DNA from: Hordeum vulgare subsp. vulgare
Taxonomy: Eukaryota > Streptophyta > Magnoliopsida > Poales > Poaceae
Assembly (NCBI RefSeq): GCF_904849725.1
Contig: NC_058518.1
Span: forward strand, 214,408,741-214,472,740
Length of the DNA stretch: 64,000 nt
Direction of reading: 5' to 3'
The number at the start of each line of letters is the position of its first letter. Within the stretch, counting starts at the first letter, position 1. The translations under genes and the position numbers were made by a program. This document shows, one piece after another, positions 45,095 through 57,010 of the stretch. The notes under the pieces were generated by a model, which was not told the origin of the DNA, searched no databases, and saw only the letters and a program-made list of their open reading frames with translations.

Positions 45095-46300
45095 GTCTCC
45101 CACTTGCACTAGAGTCAATAATCTAGTTCACATCACCATGTGATTCCAACGAATCCAACACCCATATAGTTATGGGGCCTGATCACGTCTTGCTCGTGAG
45201 AGAGGTTTTATTCAACGGTTCTGAAACTTTCAGATTCGTGCGTTCTTTACAAATCTTTATGTCATCTTATAGATGCTGCTACTACGTGCTATTCGGAAAT
45301 GCTCCAAATATCTACTCTACTATACGAATCCGTTTCACTACTCATAGTTATCCGGATTAGTGTCAAAGCTTGCATTGGCGTAACCCTTTACGACAAACTC
45401 TTTAACCACCTCCATAATCGAGAAAAATTCCTTAGTCCATTAGTTACTAAGGATAAATTTCGGCTTCTGCTAGTGATTCAATCATGGATCACTCTCTGTA
45501 CCTCTCAACATACTTTGAGTCAAGGCACACTTCAGGTGCGGTACACAGCATGGCATACTTTACATTCTACGGCTAAGGCATAGAAGACGACCTTCGTCTA
45601 TTCTCTCTATTCTGCCGTGGCCGGGTTTTGAGTCTTACTCCAATTCACACCTCACAACGCAACCAAGAACTCCCTCTTTGCTGGTCTATTTTGAACTCTT
45701 TCAAAAACTTGTCAAGGCATGCATCTTGTTGAAACTTCTATTAAGCGCTTTCGATCTATCTCCATAGATCTTTGATGCTCAATGTTCAAGTATTGTAATC
45801 CAGGTACTCCTTTGAAAACATCTTTCAAACAACCTTGTATGCTTTACAGAAATTCTACATTACTTCTGATCCACAATATGTCAACCACATATACCTATCA
45901 GAAATTCTATAGTGCTCCCACTCACTTCTTTGGAAATACAAGTTTCTCATAAACCTTGTACAAACCAAAAATCTTTGATCATCTCATCAAAGTGTATATT
46001 CCAACTCCGAGATGCTTGCACCAGTCCATTGAAGGATCACTGGAGCTTGCATACTTTCTAGTATCTTTAGGATCGACAAAACCTTCTGGTTGTATCACAT
46101 ACAATGTTTGCTCAAGGAAACCGTCGAGAAAACGATGTTTTGACATCCTACGTGCAATATTTTATAAATAATGCATCAACAACTAACATAATTCTAACAG
46201 ACTTTTAGCATCACTACGAGTGAGAAAGTCTCATCATAGTCAACTGTTTGATCTTATCGAAAACATCTTTGCGACAAGTCGAGCTTTTCTTAATAGTGAC
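45095..46300 (-). pseudogene. Copia reverse transcriptase / RNase H remnant
   Basis: Minus-strand coding decayed by many indels. The catalytic region is still visible: codons complementary to 45880-45891 read YVVD where copia RT has YVDD, followed by ILWI for the usual ILLI. Upstream, near 46110-46170, remnants of the EQTLYVIQPEGFVDPK block are visible. Downstream toward 45095 the RNase H wording is too broken to place. The polypurine tract GTGCAAGTGGGAGAC (45095-45109) ends the internal region. Confidence 0.7.
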
Positions 46301-47900
46301 TTATCACCATCATCATCTGTCTTCTTTTAAAGATCCATTTTTACTCAATAGTCCTATGACCATCAAGTAGTTCTACCAAAGTCTATACTTTGTTTTCACA
46401 CATGGATCCTCTCTCGGATTTCACGGCTTCCAGCCATTTGTCGGAATTTGGGCCCACCATCGCTTTCTCCATAACTCGTACGTTCACTGTTGCTCCACAA
46501 CATGACATCCAAGACAGGGTTACCGTACTACTCTGCAGCAGTACGCGACCTTGTTGACCTACGAGGTTTGTAGTAACTTGATTCGAAGCTCAATGATCAT
46601 CATCATCAGCTTCCACTTCAATTGGTGTAGGCGCCACATAAACAACTTCCTGCGCCCTGCTACACACTGGTTGAAGTGATGGTTCAATAACCTCATCAAG
46701 TTCTACTACCCTCCCACTCAATTCTTTTGAGAGAAACCTTTCCTCGAGAAAGGATCCGTTTCTAGAAACAAACACTTTGCTTTCGGATCTGAGATAGGAG
46801 ATGTACCCAACTGTTTTGGATATCCTATGAAGATGCATTTATCCGCTTTGGGTTCGAGCTTATCAGACTGAAACTTTTTCACATAAGTGTCGAAACCCCA
46901 AACTTTCAAGAAACGACAGTTTACATTTCTCTAAACCTCAGTCTATACTGTGTCATCTCAATGGAAATACGCGGTGCCCTATTTAAAGTGAGTGCGGTTG
47001 TCTCTAATGCATAACCCATAAACGATAGTGGTAATTCGATAAGAGACATCATAGTATGCACCATACCAAATAGTGCGTGGCTATGACGTTCAGACACATC
47101 ATCACACTATGATGTTCCAGGTGGCATGAACTGCGAAACAATTTCCACATTGTCTTAACTGTGTACCAAAACTCGTAACTCAGATATTCATTTCCATGAT
47201 CATATCGTAGACAGTTTATCCTCTTGTTACGACGAACTTCACTCTGAAACGGAATTGAACTTTTCAACATTTTAGACTTGTGATTCATTAAGTAAATACT
47301 CCTGTATCTACTCAAATCGTCAGTGAAGTAAGAACATAATGATATCCACTGCGTGCCTCAGCACCCTTTGGACTGCATACATCAAAATGTATCACTTCCA
47401 ACAAGTTACTATCTTATTTCATCTCAATGAAAACAAGGCCTTGCTCATGTGGTATGATTCGCATGTCACTAGTGATTCGAAATCAGGTGAGTACAAAGAT
47501 CCATCAGCATGGAGCCTCTTCATGCAATTTATACTAACATGACTCAAGCGGCAGTGCCACAAGTAAGTGGTACTATCATCATCAACTCGTATCTTTTGGC
47601 ACCAATATCATGAACATGTGTAACACTACGATCGAGATTCAATAAACCATTGAAGGTGATTATTCAAGAAAATAGAGTAACCATTATTCTCTTTAAATGA
47701 ATAATCGTATTGCAATAAACATGATCCAATCATGTTCATGCTTAACGCAAGCACCAAATAACAATTATTTAGGTTTAACACCAATCCCGATGGTAGAGGG
47801 AGCGTGCGACGTTTGATCATATCAATCTTGGAAACACTTCCAACACGTATCATCACCTCGCCTTTAGCTAGTCTCAGTTTATGCCGTAGCTTTCATTTCG
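46301..47900 (-). pseudogene. Copia integrase and pol linker remnant
   Basis: At 46718-46909 an open stretch of 63 codons reads MKVWGFDTYVKKFQSDKLEP and ADKCIFIGYPKQ, the conserved C-terminal integrase motif of copia elements (VWG..AYVK ... KCxFxGYP). Next to it, 46590-46838 covers the acidic linker before RT. Around 47050-47315 YRSIYLMNHKSK and NCLRYDHGNEYLSYEF are recognisable core remnants, the latter resembling the second-Asp block (LRSDRGGEYLS) with altered residues. Frames change repeatedly. Confidence 0.72.
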
Positions 47901-49400
47901 CGTCACTAATCACTTAGCAACCGAACCGGTATCCAATACCCTCGTGCTACTAGGAGTACTAGTAAATTACACATCAATATCATGTATATCAAATACACTT
48001 CTTTCGACTTTTGCCAGCCTTCTTATCTACCAAGTATCTTGAGTTGCTCCGCCTCAGTGATTGTTCCCCTCATTACAGAAGCACTTAGTCTCGGGTTTGG
48101 GTTTAATCTTGGGTCTCTTCATTAGTGCAGCAACTGTTTTGCCGTTTCACGAAGTATCCCTTCTAGCCCTTGCCTTTCTTGAAACTTAGTGGTTTTACAA
48201 ACCATCAACTATTGATGCTCCTTCTTGATTTCTACTTTCGCAGTGTCAAACATCGCGAATCGCTCAAGGATCATTGTATGTATCCTTGATATGTTATAGT
48301 TCATCACGAAGCTCTCACAGCTTGGTGGCAGGGACTTTGGAGAACTATCACTATCTCATCTGGAAGATTAACTCCCACTTGATTCAAGCGATTGTCGTAC
48401 TCAGACAATCTGAGCACATGCTCAACGATTGAGCCTTTTCTCCTGTGCTTTGTGGACAAAGAATCTTGTCGGAGGTATCGTACCTCTTAACAAGGGCACA
48501 AGCATGAAATCACAATTTCATCTCTTTAGAACATCACTTATGTTCCGTGACGTTTTACAACGTTTCCGGCGCCTTGCTTCTAAGCCATTAAGTATTTTTG
48601 TACTGAACTATCGTGTAGTCATCAGAAACGTGTATGTCGGATGTTCACAGTATCCACAGACGACGCTCGAGGTGCAGCACACCGAGTGGTGCATTAAGGA
48701 CATAAGCCTTCTGTGTAGCAACGAGGACAATCCTCGATTTTACAGACTCAGTCTGCAAAGTATGCTACTATCAACTTTCAACTAAATTTTCTCTAGGAAC
48801 ATATAAAACAGTAGAGCTATAGCGCAAGCTACATCGTAATTCGCAAAGACCATTAGACTATGTTCATGACAATTAGTTCAATTAATCATATTACTTAAGA
48901 ACTCCCACTCAAAAAGTACATCTCTCTAGTCATTTGAGTGGTACATGATCCAAATCCACTATCTCAAGTCCGATCATCACATGAGTCGAGAATAGTTTCA
49001 GTGGTAAGTATCTCTATGCTAATCATATCAACTATACGATTCATGCTCGACCTTTCGGTCTCATGTGTTCCAAAGCCATGTCTGCACATGCTAGGCTCGT
49101 CAAGCTTAACCCGAGTGTTCCGCGTGCGCAACTGTTTTGCACCCGTTGTATGTGAACGTTGAGTCTATCACACCCGATCATCACGTGGTGTCTCGAAACG
49201 ACGAACTGTAGCAACGGTGCACAGTCGGGGAGAACACAATTTCGTCTTGAAATTTTAGTGAGAGATCACCTCATAATGCTACCGTCGTTCTAAGCAAAAT
49301 AAGGTGCATAAAAGGATTAACATCACATGCAATTTATAAGTGACATGATATGGCCATCATCACGTGCTTCTTGATCTCCATCACCAAAGCACCGGCACGA
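47901..49400 (-). pseudogene. Copia gag / zinc knuckle / protease remnant
   Basis: Reading leftward on the minus strand: codons complementary to 47922-47933 give DTGS in VLDTGSVAK, the copia protease active site. Upstream of it, near 48060-48085, CNEGNNH remains from the zinc-knuckle (C..C....H) segment. The region 48100-49300 corresponds to gag by position but only short fragments are readable. Confidence 0.6.
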
Positions 49401-50072
49401 TCTTCTTGTCACTGGCGTCACACCATGATCTCCATCATCATGATCTCCATCAACGTGTCGCCATCGGGGTTGTCGTGCTACTCATGCTATTACTACTAAA
49501 GCTACGTCCTAGCAAAATAGTAAACGCATCTGCAAGCACAAACGTTAGTTATAAAGACAACCCTATGGCTCCTACCGGTTGCCGTACCATCGACGTGCAA
49601 GTCGATATTATCTATTACAACATGATCATCTCATACATCCAATATATCACATCACATCGTTGGCCATATCACATCACAAGCATACCCTGCAAAAACAAGT
49701 TAGACGTCCTCTAATTTTGTTGTTGCATGTTTTACGTGGTGACCATGGGTATCTAGTAGGATCGCATCTTACTTACGCAAACACCAGAACGGAGATATAT
49801 GAGTTGCTATTTAACCTCATCCAAGGACCTCCTCGGTCAAATCCGATTCAACTAAAGTTGGAGAAACCGACACTTGCCAATCATCTTTGAGCAACGGGGT
49901 TACTCGTAGCGATGAAACCAGTCTCTCGTAAGCGTACGAGTAATGTCGGTCCAAGCCGCTTCAATCCAACAATACCGCGGAATCAAGAAAATACTAAGGA
50001 GGGCAGCAAAACGCACATCACCGCCCACAAAAACTTTTGTGTTCTACTCGAGAAGACATCTACGCATGAACC

Positions 50073-50087
50073 TAGCTCATGATGCCA
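50073..50087 (-). promoter_or_regulatory. Degenerate primer-binding site of Angela-type element
   Basis: Minus-strand TGGCATCATGAGC follows the LTR end by one base. Compared with TGGTATCAGAGC it has a T-to-C change and an added base, which weakens pairing with initiator tRNA-Met. Confidence 0.65.
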
Positions 50088-50088
50088 C

Positions 50089-51898
50089 TGTTGGGGAACG
50101 TCGCATGGGAAACAAATATTTTCCTACGCGCACAAAGACCTATCATGGTGATGTCCGTCTACGAGAGGGGATGAGTGATCTACTTACCCTTGTAGATCGT
50201 ACAGAAGAAGCGTTAGTGAACGCGGTTGATGTAGTGGAACGTCCTCACGTCCCTCGATCCGCCCCGCGAACAATCCCGCGATCAGTCCCACGATCTAGTA
50301 CCGAACGGACGGCACCTCCGCGTTCAGCACACGTACAACTCGACGATGATCTCGGCCTTCTTGATCCAGCAAGAGAGACGGAGAGGTAGAAGAGTTCTCC
50401 GGCAGCGTGACGGCGCTCCGGAGGTTGGTGATGACCTTGTCTCAGCAGGGCTCCGCCCGAGCTCCGCAGAAACGCGATCTAGAGGAAAAACCATGGAGGT
50501 ATGTGGTCGGGCTGCCGTGGAAAAGTCGTCTCAAATCAGCTCTAAAACCTCCATATATATAGGTGGGAGGGAGGGGAGGAGGCAGCCTCAAAACCTAAAG
50601 GTTTGGCCGAAATTGGAGGTGGAGGAGTCCTACTCCAATCCTACTTGGAGTAGGATTCCACCTTCCCACTTGGAAACTCTTTCCACCTTGTGTTTTTTCC
50701 TTCTCAATCCTTATGGGCCTTAGTGGGAACTTATTCCAGCCCACTAGGGGCTGGTTTATCTCTTCCCATAGCCCATGAGACCCCTTGGGGCGTGACACCC
50801 CTCCCGATGGTCCCCGGCAACCCTCCCGGCACTCCCGGTACACTACCGATGAGCCCGAAACTTTTCCGGTAATGCACGAAAGCCTTCCGGTAACCAAATG
50901 AGGTCATCCTATATATCAATCTTCGTTTCCGGACCATTCCGGAAACCCTCCTGACGTCCGTGATCTCATCCGGGACTCTGAACAACATTCGGTAACCGAC
51001 CATATAACTCAAATACGCATAAAACAACGTCGAACCTTAAGTGTGCAGACCCTGCGGGTTCGAGAACTATGTAGACATGACCCAAGAGACTCCTCTGTCA
51101 ATATCCAATAGCGGGACCTGGATGCCCATATTGGATCCTACAAATTCTACGAAGATCTTATCGTTTGAACCTCAGTGCCAAGGATTCATATAATCCCGTA
51201 TGTCATTCCCTTTGTCCTTCGGTATGTTACTTGCCCGAGATTCGTTCGTTAGTATCCGCATACCTATTTCAATCTCGTTTACCGGCAAGTCTCTTTACTC
51301 GTTCCGTAATACAAGATCCCGCAACTTACATTAAATTACATTGCTTGCAAGGCTTGTGTGTGATGTTGTATTACCGAGTGGGCCCCGAGATACCTCTCCG
51401 TAACACGGAGTGACAAATCCCAGTCTCGATCTATACTAACTCAACGAACACCTTCGGAGATACCTGTAGAGCATCTTTATAGTCACCCAGTTACGTTGCG
51501 ACGTTTGATACACACAAAGCATTCCTCCGGTGTCCGTGAGTTATATGATCTCATGGTCATAGGAACAAATACTTGACACGCAGAAAACAGTAGCAACAAA
51601 ATGACACGATCAACATGCTACGTCTATTAGTTTGGGTCTAGTCCATCACATGATTCTCCTAATGATGTGATCCCGTTATCAAGTGACAATACTTGCCTAT
51701 GGCCAGGAAACCTTGACCATCTTTGATCAACGAGCTAGTCAACTAGAGGCTTACTAGGGACAGTGTTTTGTCTATGTATCCACACAAGTATTGTGTTTCC
51801 AATCAATACAATTATAGCATGGATAATAAACGATTATCATGAACTAAGAAATATAATAATAACTAATTTATTATTTTCTCTAGGGCATATTTCCAACA
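50089..51898 (-). repeat. 5' LTR of Angela-type element
   Basis: 1810 bp, minus-strand TGTTGGAAATATGCC at 51898 to CCCCAACA at 50089. Its TATATATA at 50554-50561 would drive transcription leftward into the interior. Followed on the right by the GTTGA duplication. Confidence 0.95.
50554..50561 (-). promoter_or_regulatory. TATA box of Angela 5' LTR
   Basis: CCTATATATATGG on the minus strand in the middle of the LTR, the BARE/Angela promoter position. Confidence 0.7.
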
Positions 51899-51903
51899 GT
51901 TGA
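51899..51903. other. Target-site duplication GTTGA, right copy
   Basis: Partner of 43280-43284. The last three bases (TGA) are the first bases of the Sabrina-like 3' LTR. Confidence 0.92.
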
Positions 51904-53321
51904 TACATCTCCGTCGTATCTACTTTTCCGTACACTTTTGCCCTTGTTTTGGACTCTAATTTGCATGATTTGAATGTAACTAACCTGGACTAACGCTGTT
52001 TTCAGCAGAATTGCCGTGGTGTTGTGTTTTGCGCAGAAATAAAATTTCTCGGAATGACTTGAAAATTTACGGAGAATTTTTCTGGAATTAATGAAAAATA
52101 CTGGCACAAGAATCAACGGAGGGAGTGGAGCTGTGAGCCTACAAGCCCACCAGGCGCGGCCCCCTGGCCGCGCCTGGCAGGCTTGTGGAGCCCACGACGC
52201 TCCACCGCCTCTCAATCCAGCTCTATATAGTCCATTTCGTCCGGAAAAAATCAAGGAGAAGGATTCATCACGGTTTACGATACGGAGGCGCCGCCACCTC
52301 TTGTTCTTCATTTGGAGGGCAGATCTAGAGTCCGTTCTGGGCTCCGGAGAGGGGATATCGTCGCCATCGTCATCATCAACCTTCCTCCATCGCCAATTCC
52401 ATGATGCTCTTCACCGTTCGTGAGTAATCTATTTGCAGGCTTGCTGGATGGTGATGGGTTGGATGAGATCTATCATGTTATCGACTTAGTTTTGACGGGG
52501 ATTGATCCCTAGTATCCACTTTGTTCTGAGATTGATGTTGCTACTACTTTGCTATGCTTAATCCTTGTCACTAGGGCCCGAGTGACATGATTTCAGATCT
52601 GAACCTGTTATGTTGTCGCCAATATATGTGTGTTTTAGATCCTATCTTGCAAGTTGTAGTCACCTACTATGTGTTATGACCCGGCAACCCCGGAGTGACA
52701 ATAGCCGGAACCACTCCCGGAGATGACCATACTATGAGGAGTTCATGTATTCACCAAGTGTTAATGCGTTGGTACGGTTCTTTAGTAAAAGGAGAACCTT
52801 AATATCCCATAGTTTCCATTAGGACCCCGCTGCCACGGGAGGGATGGACAATAGATGTCATGCAAGTTCTTTTCCCTAAGCACGTATGACTACATACGGA
52901 ATACATGCCTACATTAGATTGACGAACGGGGGCTAGTTACATATCTCTCCGTGCTATAGATGTTACATGATGAATAGCATCCGGCATAATCATCCATCAC
53001 TGATCCAATGCCTACGAGTCTTTTACTACTGGTCCTTGCTACGTTACTTTGTCGATACTCTTGTCACTCTTGCTCCTATTACTCTGTTGCTACTGCTGTT
53101 ACTTTGCTGCTACTGGTTACTGTTGCTACTACTGCTATCATACTACCTTGCTACTAATACTTTGATGTAGACACTAAATCTTTCAGGTGTGGTTGAATTG
53201 ACAAATCAACTGCGAATACTTGAGAATATTCTTTCGCTTCCCCTTGAGTCGAATCAATAAATTTGGGTTGAATACTCTACCCTCAAAAACTGTTGCGATC
53301 CCCTATACTTTTGGGTTATCA
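51901..53321 (+). repeat. 3' LTR of Sabrina-like element (1421 bp)
   Basis: Begins TGATACATCTCCGTCG and ends CTTTTGGGTTATCA, both matching Sabrina-type LTRs as I remember them. TATATAG at 52224-52230 is the likely promoter. After 53321 the sequence returns to the older LTR family. Confidence 0.85.
52224..52230 (+). promoter_or_regulatory. TATA box in Sabrina-like LTR
   Basis: CAGCTCTATATAGTCC about 320 bases into the LTR, following the GC-rich segment as in the related LTR at 1-607. Confidence 0.6.
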
Positions 53322-55349
53322 CGCCTCCACGCGAGGGAGAGGTCAAAGGTGTGGGCCCAGCCGGTGTGTGGCTAGCGCGGGGGCACCGCCTGTCGGCTCC
53401 ATGCACCACCTCCAGCTCGAGGTGGGAGCGACGGGGAGGCAGATCAGGCGTTGTCGGAGCTCCCCTGGTGACTCCGGCCACCGCTAGCGATGCCACATGC
53501 ACAAGCACACACGAGGAGATCCCCCGCACCAACATGGGAGGGTGCACGGCCCTAGGGAGGCTGAGCACAAGCATGTCCGCAGCCGAGGCGGAGAGTGGCG
53601 ACGGTGGCCGTGGCGAGCTACGCCCCAGCCACCTAGAGGGGAGAGGAAGGAGGGGGAAGGAGCTGGAGGGGTTCTGGGTGCTCTTGGAGGCTCTAGGAGA
53701 GAGAGTAAGGCTGGGGAGGCCCAGGGGTGCTCGGGCTCGGGCATGGCCGAGGAGGCACTTCGGCCATTGACGGTGATGGAGAGCCCTAGAGGAGGAGCTA
53801 GTACTTGCTGTACAAGCTATATTTTAGCCAGAATTAAACTTGTAGATGTGCTTCTCATTTTCTCCATACGAACATGCCATCTCTTGGTTTGAAACAATGC
53901 TTTGGGATGCTAGGGAGCCTCTGGAAATAGGTGGGGGCCTTGGCTTATGCAGAAGTAGGGCAATAGAGGTAAAAGTGGTGATCCATGGGTAAAAATGAGG
54001 ATTAGCTACAGGGGTCTCTCTCCAATAATTTACATGTGGCCATGGAAATCCTACTGGAGTAAGAAGGTAACTAGGGGAGGATGTGGTAGAAAGTTGAGCT
54101 CAATGGTAAAAGTGGAAGGGGCCAAAGTAACCACTTTAGTGAGTGCACACAAGGTGTTTGATGAGTGTGAGGGCAACCATATGGACTTCAATGGATATGA
54201 AACTTAATAGGATCAAATAATAGATGAAAATAGGCTTGTACACCAAATTTAGGATTTGGTGGACAAGGTTTACAATGTAGACTCAGAATACCCATGAAAT
54301 GGGAAGAAATGGCTTTCTGCTTACAAAACTAATCAAATCAATTCCCGCAAATCCAATATTTGGTGTGGGGACATTATTTGAGCATTAAAGCATGACCAAA
54401 AAGTTTGGGGTTAATTAGAGAAATTTTATAATGTAAAGTTTCCCAAAGTCAGAAATCATCAAAGAGGGTCTTGAGGAGCTTAGGGACAAGTTCTTATTTT
54501 CTCCTTGATGCACCACTTGGTGTGGATGCATTATTGGAGTATCAGAACATGTATACCTAATTTGAGCACATTTGGAGATACTTTACAATGTAGAGTTGCT
54601 CAAATTTAGATCTGGACAGATAGGGTTTTAGAATAATTAGGGGAATCAAATAAACTTGGATTGAGATGAAACTTGACAAGATCTTCACATATATCATATG
54701 TGACATTCTAGAATTTTACAGGAATTTATTGAGAATATTTCTTATAGAAATATTCCAAAAGCTTGAAATAGGCAGGAAGGGTTTTGAAGGGGTTTTCCCA
54801 TTATTTTGAACATGACCATGTGTTGAAACTCATATATATGGAATATATGTGTCCAGTGAGCTTCCCTAAATTATCTTAAATATTTTGAAAGCAATAAAAA
54901 TAACTTTCCTTCATAAGAGACCATTTCTGGCCTCACTAGAAGGCATTTAAATAAAATAGTAAAATAACTTCTAAAATAATAATATTGTGGTTTTGGGAAG
55001 TCATTTTGATAATGGTTTTTAAATAAAATAATTGGTGCAAAATAAATTCGCTAATTTGAGGACTTGTAGTACAAATCCCATCTAAGGGGTTTTGAAAGCT
55101 TAATTCAAAGAAATGTTTTTTGGTGAAAATAATATTTCGTAAAAATAGTGTGTGGTTCTAAACACATGGCATGAGCATTAGGCAGGAGTTTTGGGCTAAG
55201 GAGGTGGGTTTGGAGAGTAAAAAGAATTATTGATAATCAAACACAAGCATACAAGCAAGCAAGCACACAATAGTCACTTCAAGCATCACAATCATTCACA
55301 AAAAATTTAATTGGTCCTAATTTTTGAAATTAGTTAATTAGTCAGGACA
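53322..55349 (-). repeat. Partial long LTR, second copy of the 14.5-17 kb family
   Basis: Matches 14525-16968 in the same orientation at about 95 percent by eye, then continues past the CACTA insertion point (55179-55181) to the LTR start, minus-strand TGTCCTGACTAATT at 55349. It lacks 560 bases present at 15027-15586; the deletion joins at AGCT, a four-base microhomology. Its left end is the insertion site of the Sabrina-like element. Open stretches here are not conserved between the two copies. Confidence 0.8.
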
Positions 55350-56096
55350 GCTAAAGAGCGGTGTTATAGTGCCCCGTCCGCGTTGGAAACCCGGAGAAGA
55401 GGGTTTTGGCTCGCATGCGTATCCATGTGCACGTCACCTCACCAAGGCCCTTGCAGCCTATACTTCTCGCGTAATACCCAAATGCAAGTGGACGAGCGTG
55501 TACCACTTGAAACAAGATGTTTTTTATGCAGGACTTCCCTCAAGCGACCTCATGACGTGGCCCCCGTGTGTAACGCCCCTACGTGAGCCACTCGCGCGGC
55601 CTAAGGAGCCCTTGTACCGGCGACGGTTGGGGCCCGCTTGGGCACTGGGGCATAACAACACGAAGCGTCAGTACGAGCATGGAGGAGGCGCAAGCTTGGA
55701 AAGGAATACCTGGGAGAAACTTATTTTTGACCTAAAATAGCATTCAATTTAGAGCATGAAGCACATAGACCCTTTTTACATGCCCCCACGAGGCCAACAT
55801 GTTGCATTACAAGAAAAGGAAGAGAATGCGAAAGAAGAATGATAGGGCTCGCGGGGCACCATCGCAAAGGATCACAATGTCGGTGCCTAGTCAGAGCTCT
55901 CTTCTTTGACTCGGGCGCCCTAAGAGCCATTGGAGTCTATGCCCCCCAAAGGAAGAGCTGTTGCTGCCATCGATGCCAGAAGGACTGTTGCTTCCGTTGT
56001 TATCACTCTCCAGGAAGGAGTCTAGGCGACCGCCACTGATCTCGAAGGCCTTCATGAAGAGCATGGTAGCCCCATCAAACTTGAAACATAGGACAT
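55350..56096. other. Unassigned sequence between two LTRs
   Basis: Not related to anything else in the window that I can see. A plus-strand open stretch at 55369-55740 starts at GTG and has no recognisable motif. A minus-strand open stretch lies at 55891-56094 (next entry). The block ends at GACAT, the putative target sequence of the copia element. Confidence 0.4.
55891..56094 (-). pseudogene. Possible gene fragment with Ser/Asn/Gly-rich tail
   Basis: Minus-strand open frame without its own start: LCFKFDGATMLFMKAFEISG followed by GRLDSFLESDNNGSNSPSG and IDGSNSSSFGG, ending at TGA (55893-55891). A hydrophobic, folded-looking part followed by a Ser/Asn/Gly-rich tail is unlike the transposon proteins here. 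The family is not recognised; it could be a C-terminal fragment of a host protein or an uncharacterised element protein. Confidence 0.35.
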
Positions 56097-56446
56097 TGAA
56101 AGTGCATGCTATGCCCCTAATTGTCTTTTGGTGTTAATGACAACACATACAAAGGAAACTAATCCTATTTGTTGAGTGTATCTCAGGACGGCAAGTACTT
56201 TAGTAGATTAAGATTTATGTGCCAAAGGTTGCCTGAAAAGATTGGTGATTTATATTTCGAGAAGACTCGGGATTAAGAAGAGATGCTGTAGAATAGTCTT
56301 TTGAGTTTACTGATATTGAGTATAGGGATCCCGCACTATTAAGTGGGGATCACAGGCTTTGCGATAAACTTGCTCATACCACATCTCTACAACCATATCA
56401 AAGACCACATACTGTCCACTCTCTACAATTCAATATATGTCCAATC

Positions 56447-56954
56447 TCCTCGGACATCCGGCTCCCTCCGGACGTCTGAGGGCCGGACGTCCGGCTGGCT
56501 TCGGAAATCCGCAGCCAGACACCAGTAGTTTGTAAGGCTTATATCTCGGACATCCGGCTCCCTCCGGACGTCCGAGGGCCGGACGTCCAGCCAAGCTCCG
56601 GAAATCCGGAAGTCAACACCAGTAGTATGTGTGCACTAAATCTCGGAAATCCGGCCCTCTCCGGACGTCCGAGCGCCGGATGTCCGACACCCATCGGAAA
56701 TCCGGAAGCCACCACCAGTAGAAATTGTGTTGTATAACACGGATTTCCGGGCCACTCCGGACGTCCGTATGCTGATGAATTCAAATATGTTCAGGCACAT
56801 CTACAGGCCTCGGACGACCGACCCGTCTCGGACGTCCGGCCGCTGATGAATTCAGAAGAGTTCTAGTCATGCCTACAGGTCTCGGACGTCCGACCCCTGT
56901 CGGACGTCCAGCTCCTCACGGACGCCCGGACTTCCGACAAGTGTCGGACGTCCG
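56447..56954 (+). repeat. CGGACGTCCG palindrome array in copia LTR
   Basis: Seven exact copies of the 10-bp palindrome (at 56484, 56565, 56662, 56758, 56829, 56883, 56945) and about as many one- or two-mismatch copies (CGGACATCCG, CGGAAATCCG, CGGATGTCCG). They are carried on repeat units of roughly 96 bp (three copies, each ending near ACACCAGTAGT or CACCAGTAGA) and then about 72 bp (with GCTGATGAATTCA). The palindrome core GACGTC is a classic bZIP-type site; the array lies just upstream of the TATA box. Confidence 0.9.
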
Positions 56955-57002
56955 GACCGTGTGTGACTTATTGCACCTCCAACGGCTGGATTTCACTCCA
57001 AC

Positions 57003-57010
57003 TATAAATA
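57003..57010 (+). promoter_or_regulatory. TATA box of copia LTR
   Basis: CCAACTATAAATACTC, about 50 bases after the last palindrome. The transcript would start near 57040. Confidence 0.78.

Larger units (their letters stand above)
43285..51898 (-). mobile_element. Angela/BARE/WIS-type copia element, complete ends, dead interior
   Basis: 8614 bp with two LTRs of identical length (1810 bp) in direct repeat, PBS and polypurine tract in place and a GTTGA target duplication. The internal 5 kb keep recognisable gag, protease, integrase and RT remnants on the minus strand but no long ORF. The LTRs differ at only about 35-45 positions by eye (about 2 percent), so insertion is recent. The interior is far more damaged, which indicates that the parent was already defective and moved in trans. 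Confidence 0.93.
37489..53321 (+). mobile_element. Athila-lineage gypsy element (Sabrina-like), 5' end lost, split by Angela
   Basis: Gag, protease, long spacer, ATHILA-type ORF, 3' untranslated region, polypurine tract CTTGGGGGAGT (43271-43281) and a 1421-bp 3' LTR (51901-53321) form one plus-strand element. Between 43284 and 51899 a complete Angela-type element is inserted; removing it and one GTTGA joins the polypurine tract to TGATACATC exactly. The 5' LTR and start of gag are missing at the 37488 junction. No RT, RNase H or integrase is present between the protease and the ATHILA ORF, so the element was non-autonomous. Confidence 0.85.

Noticed and set aside
55369..55740. 123-codon plus-strand frame in the unassigned block
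   Set aside because: Begins at GTG rather than ATG, no motif, no upstream promoter; kept only as part of the unassigned region.
56447..56954. CRISPR-like appearance of regularly spaced palindromes
   Set aside because: Spacers are themselves repeated, units are tandem duplications inside an LTR, and this is a plant genome.
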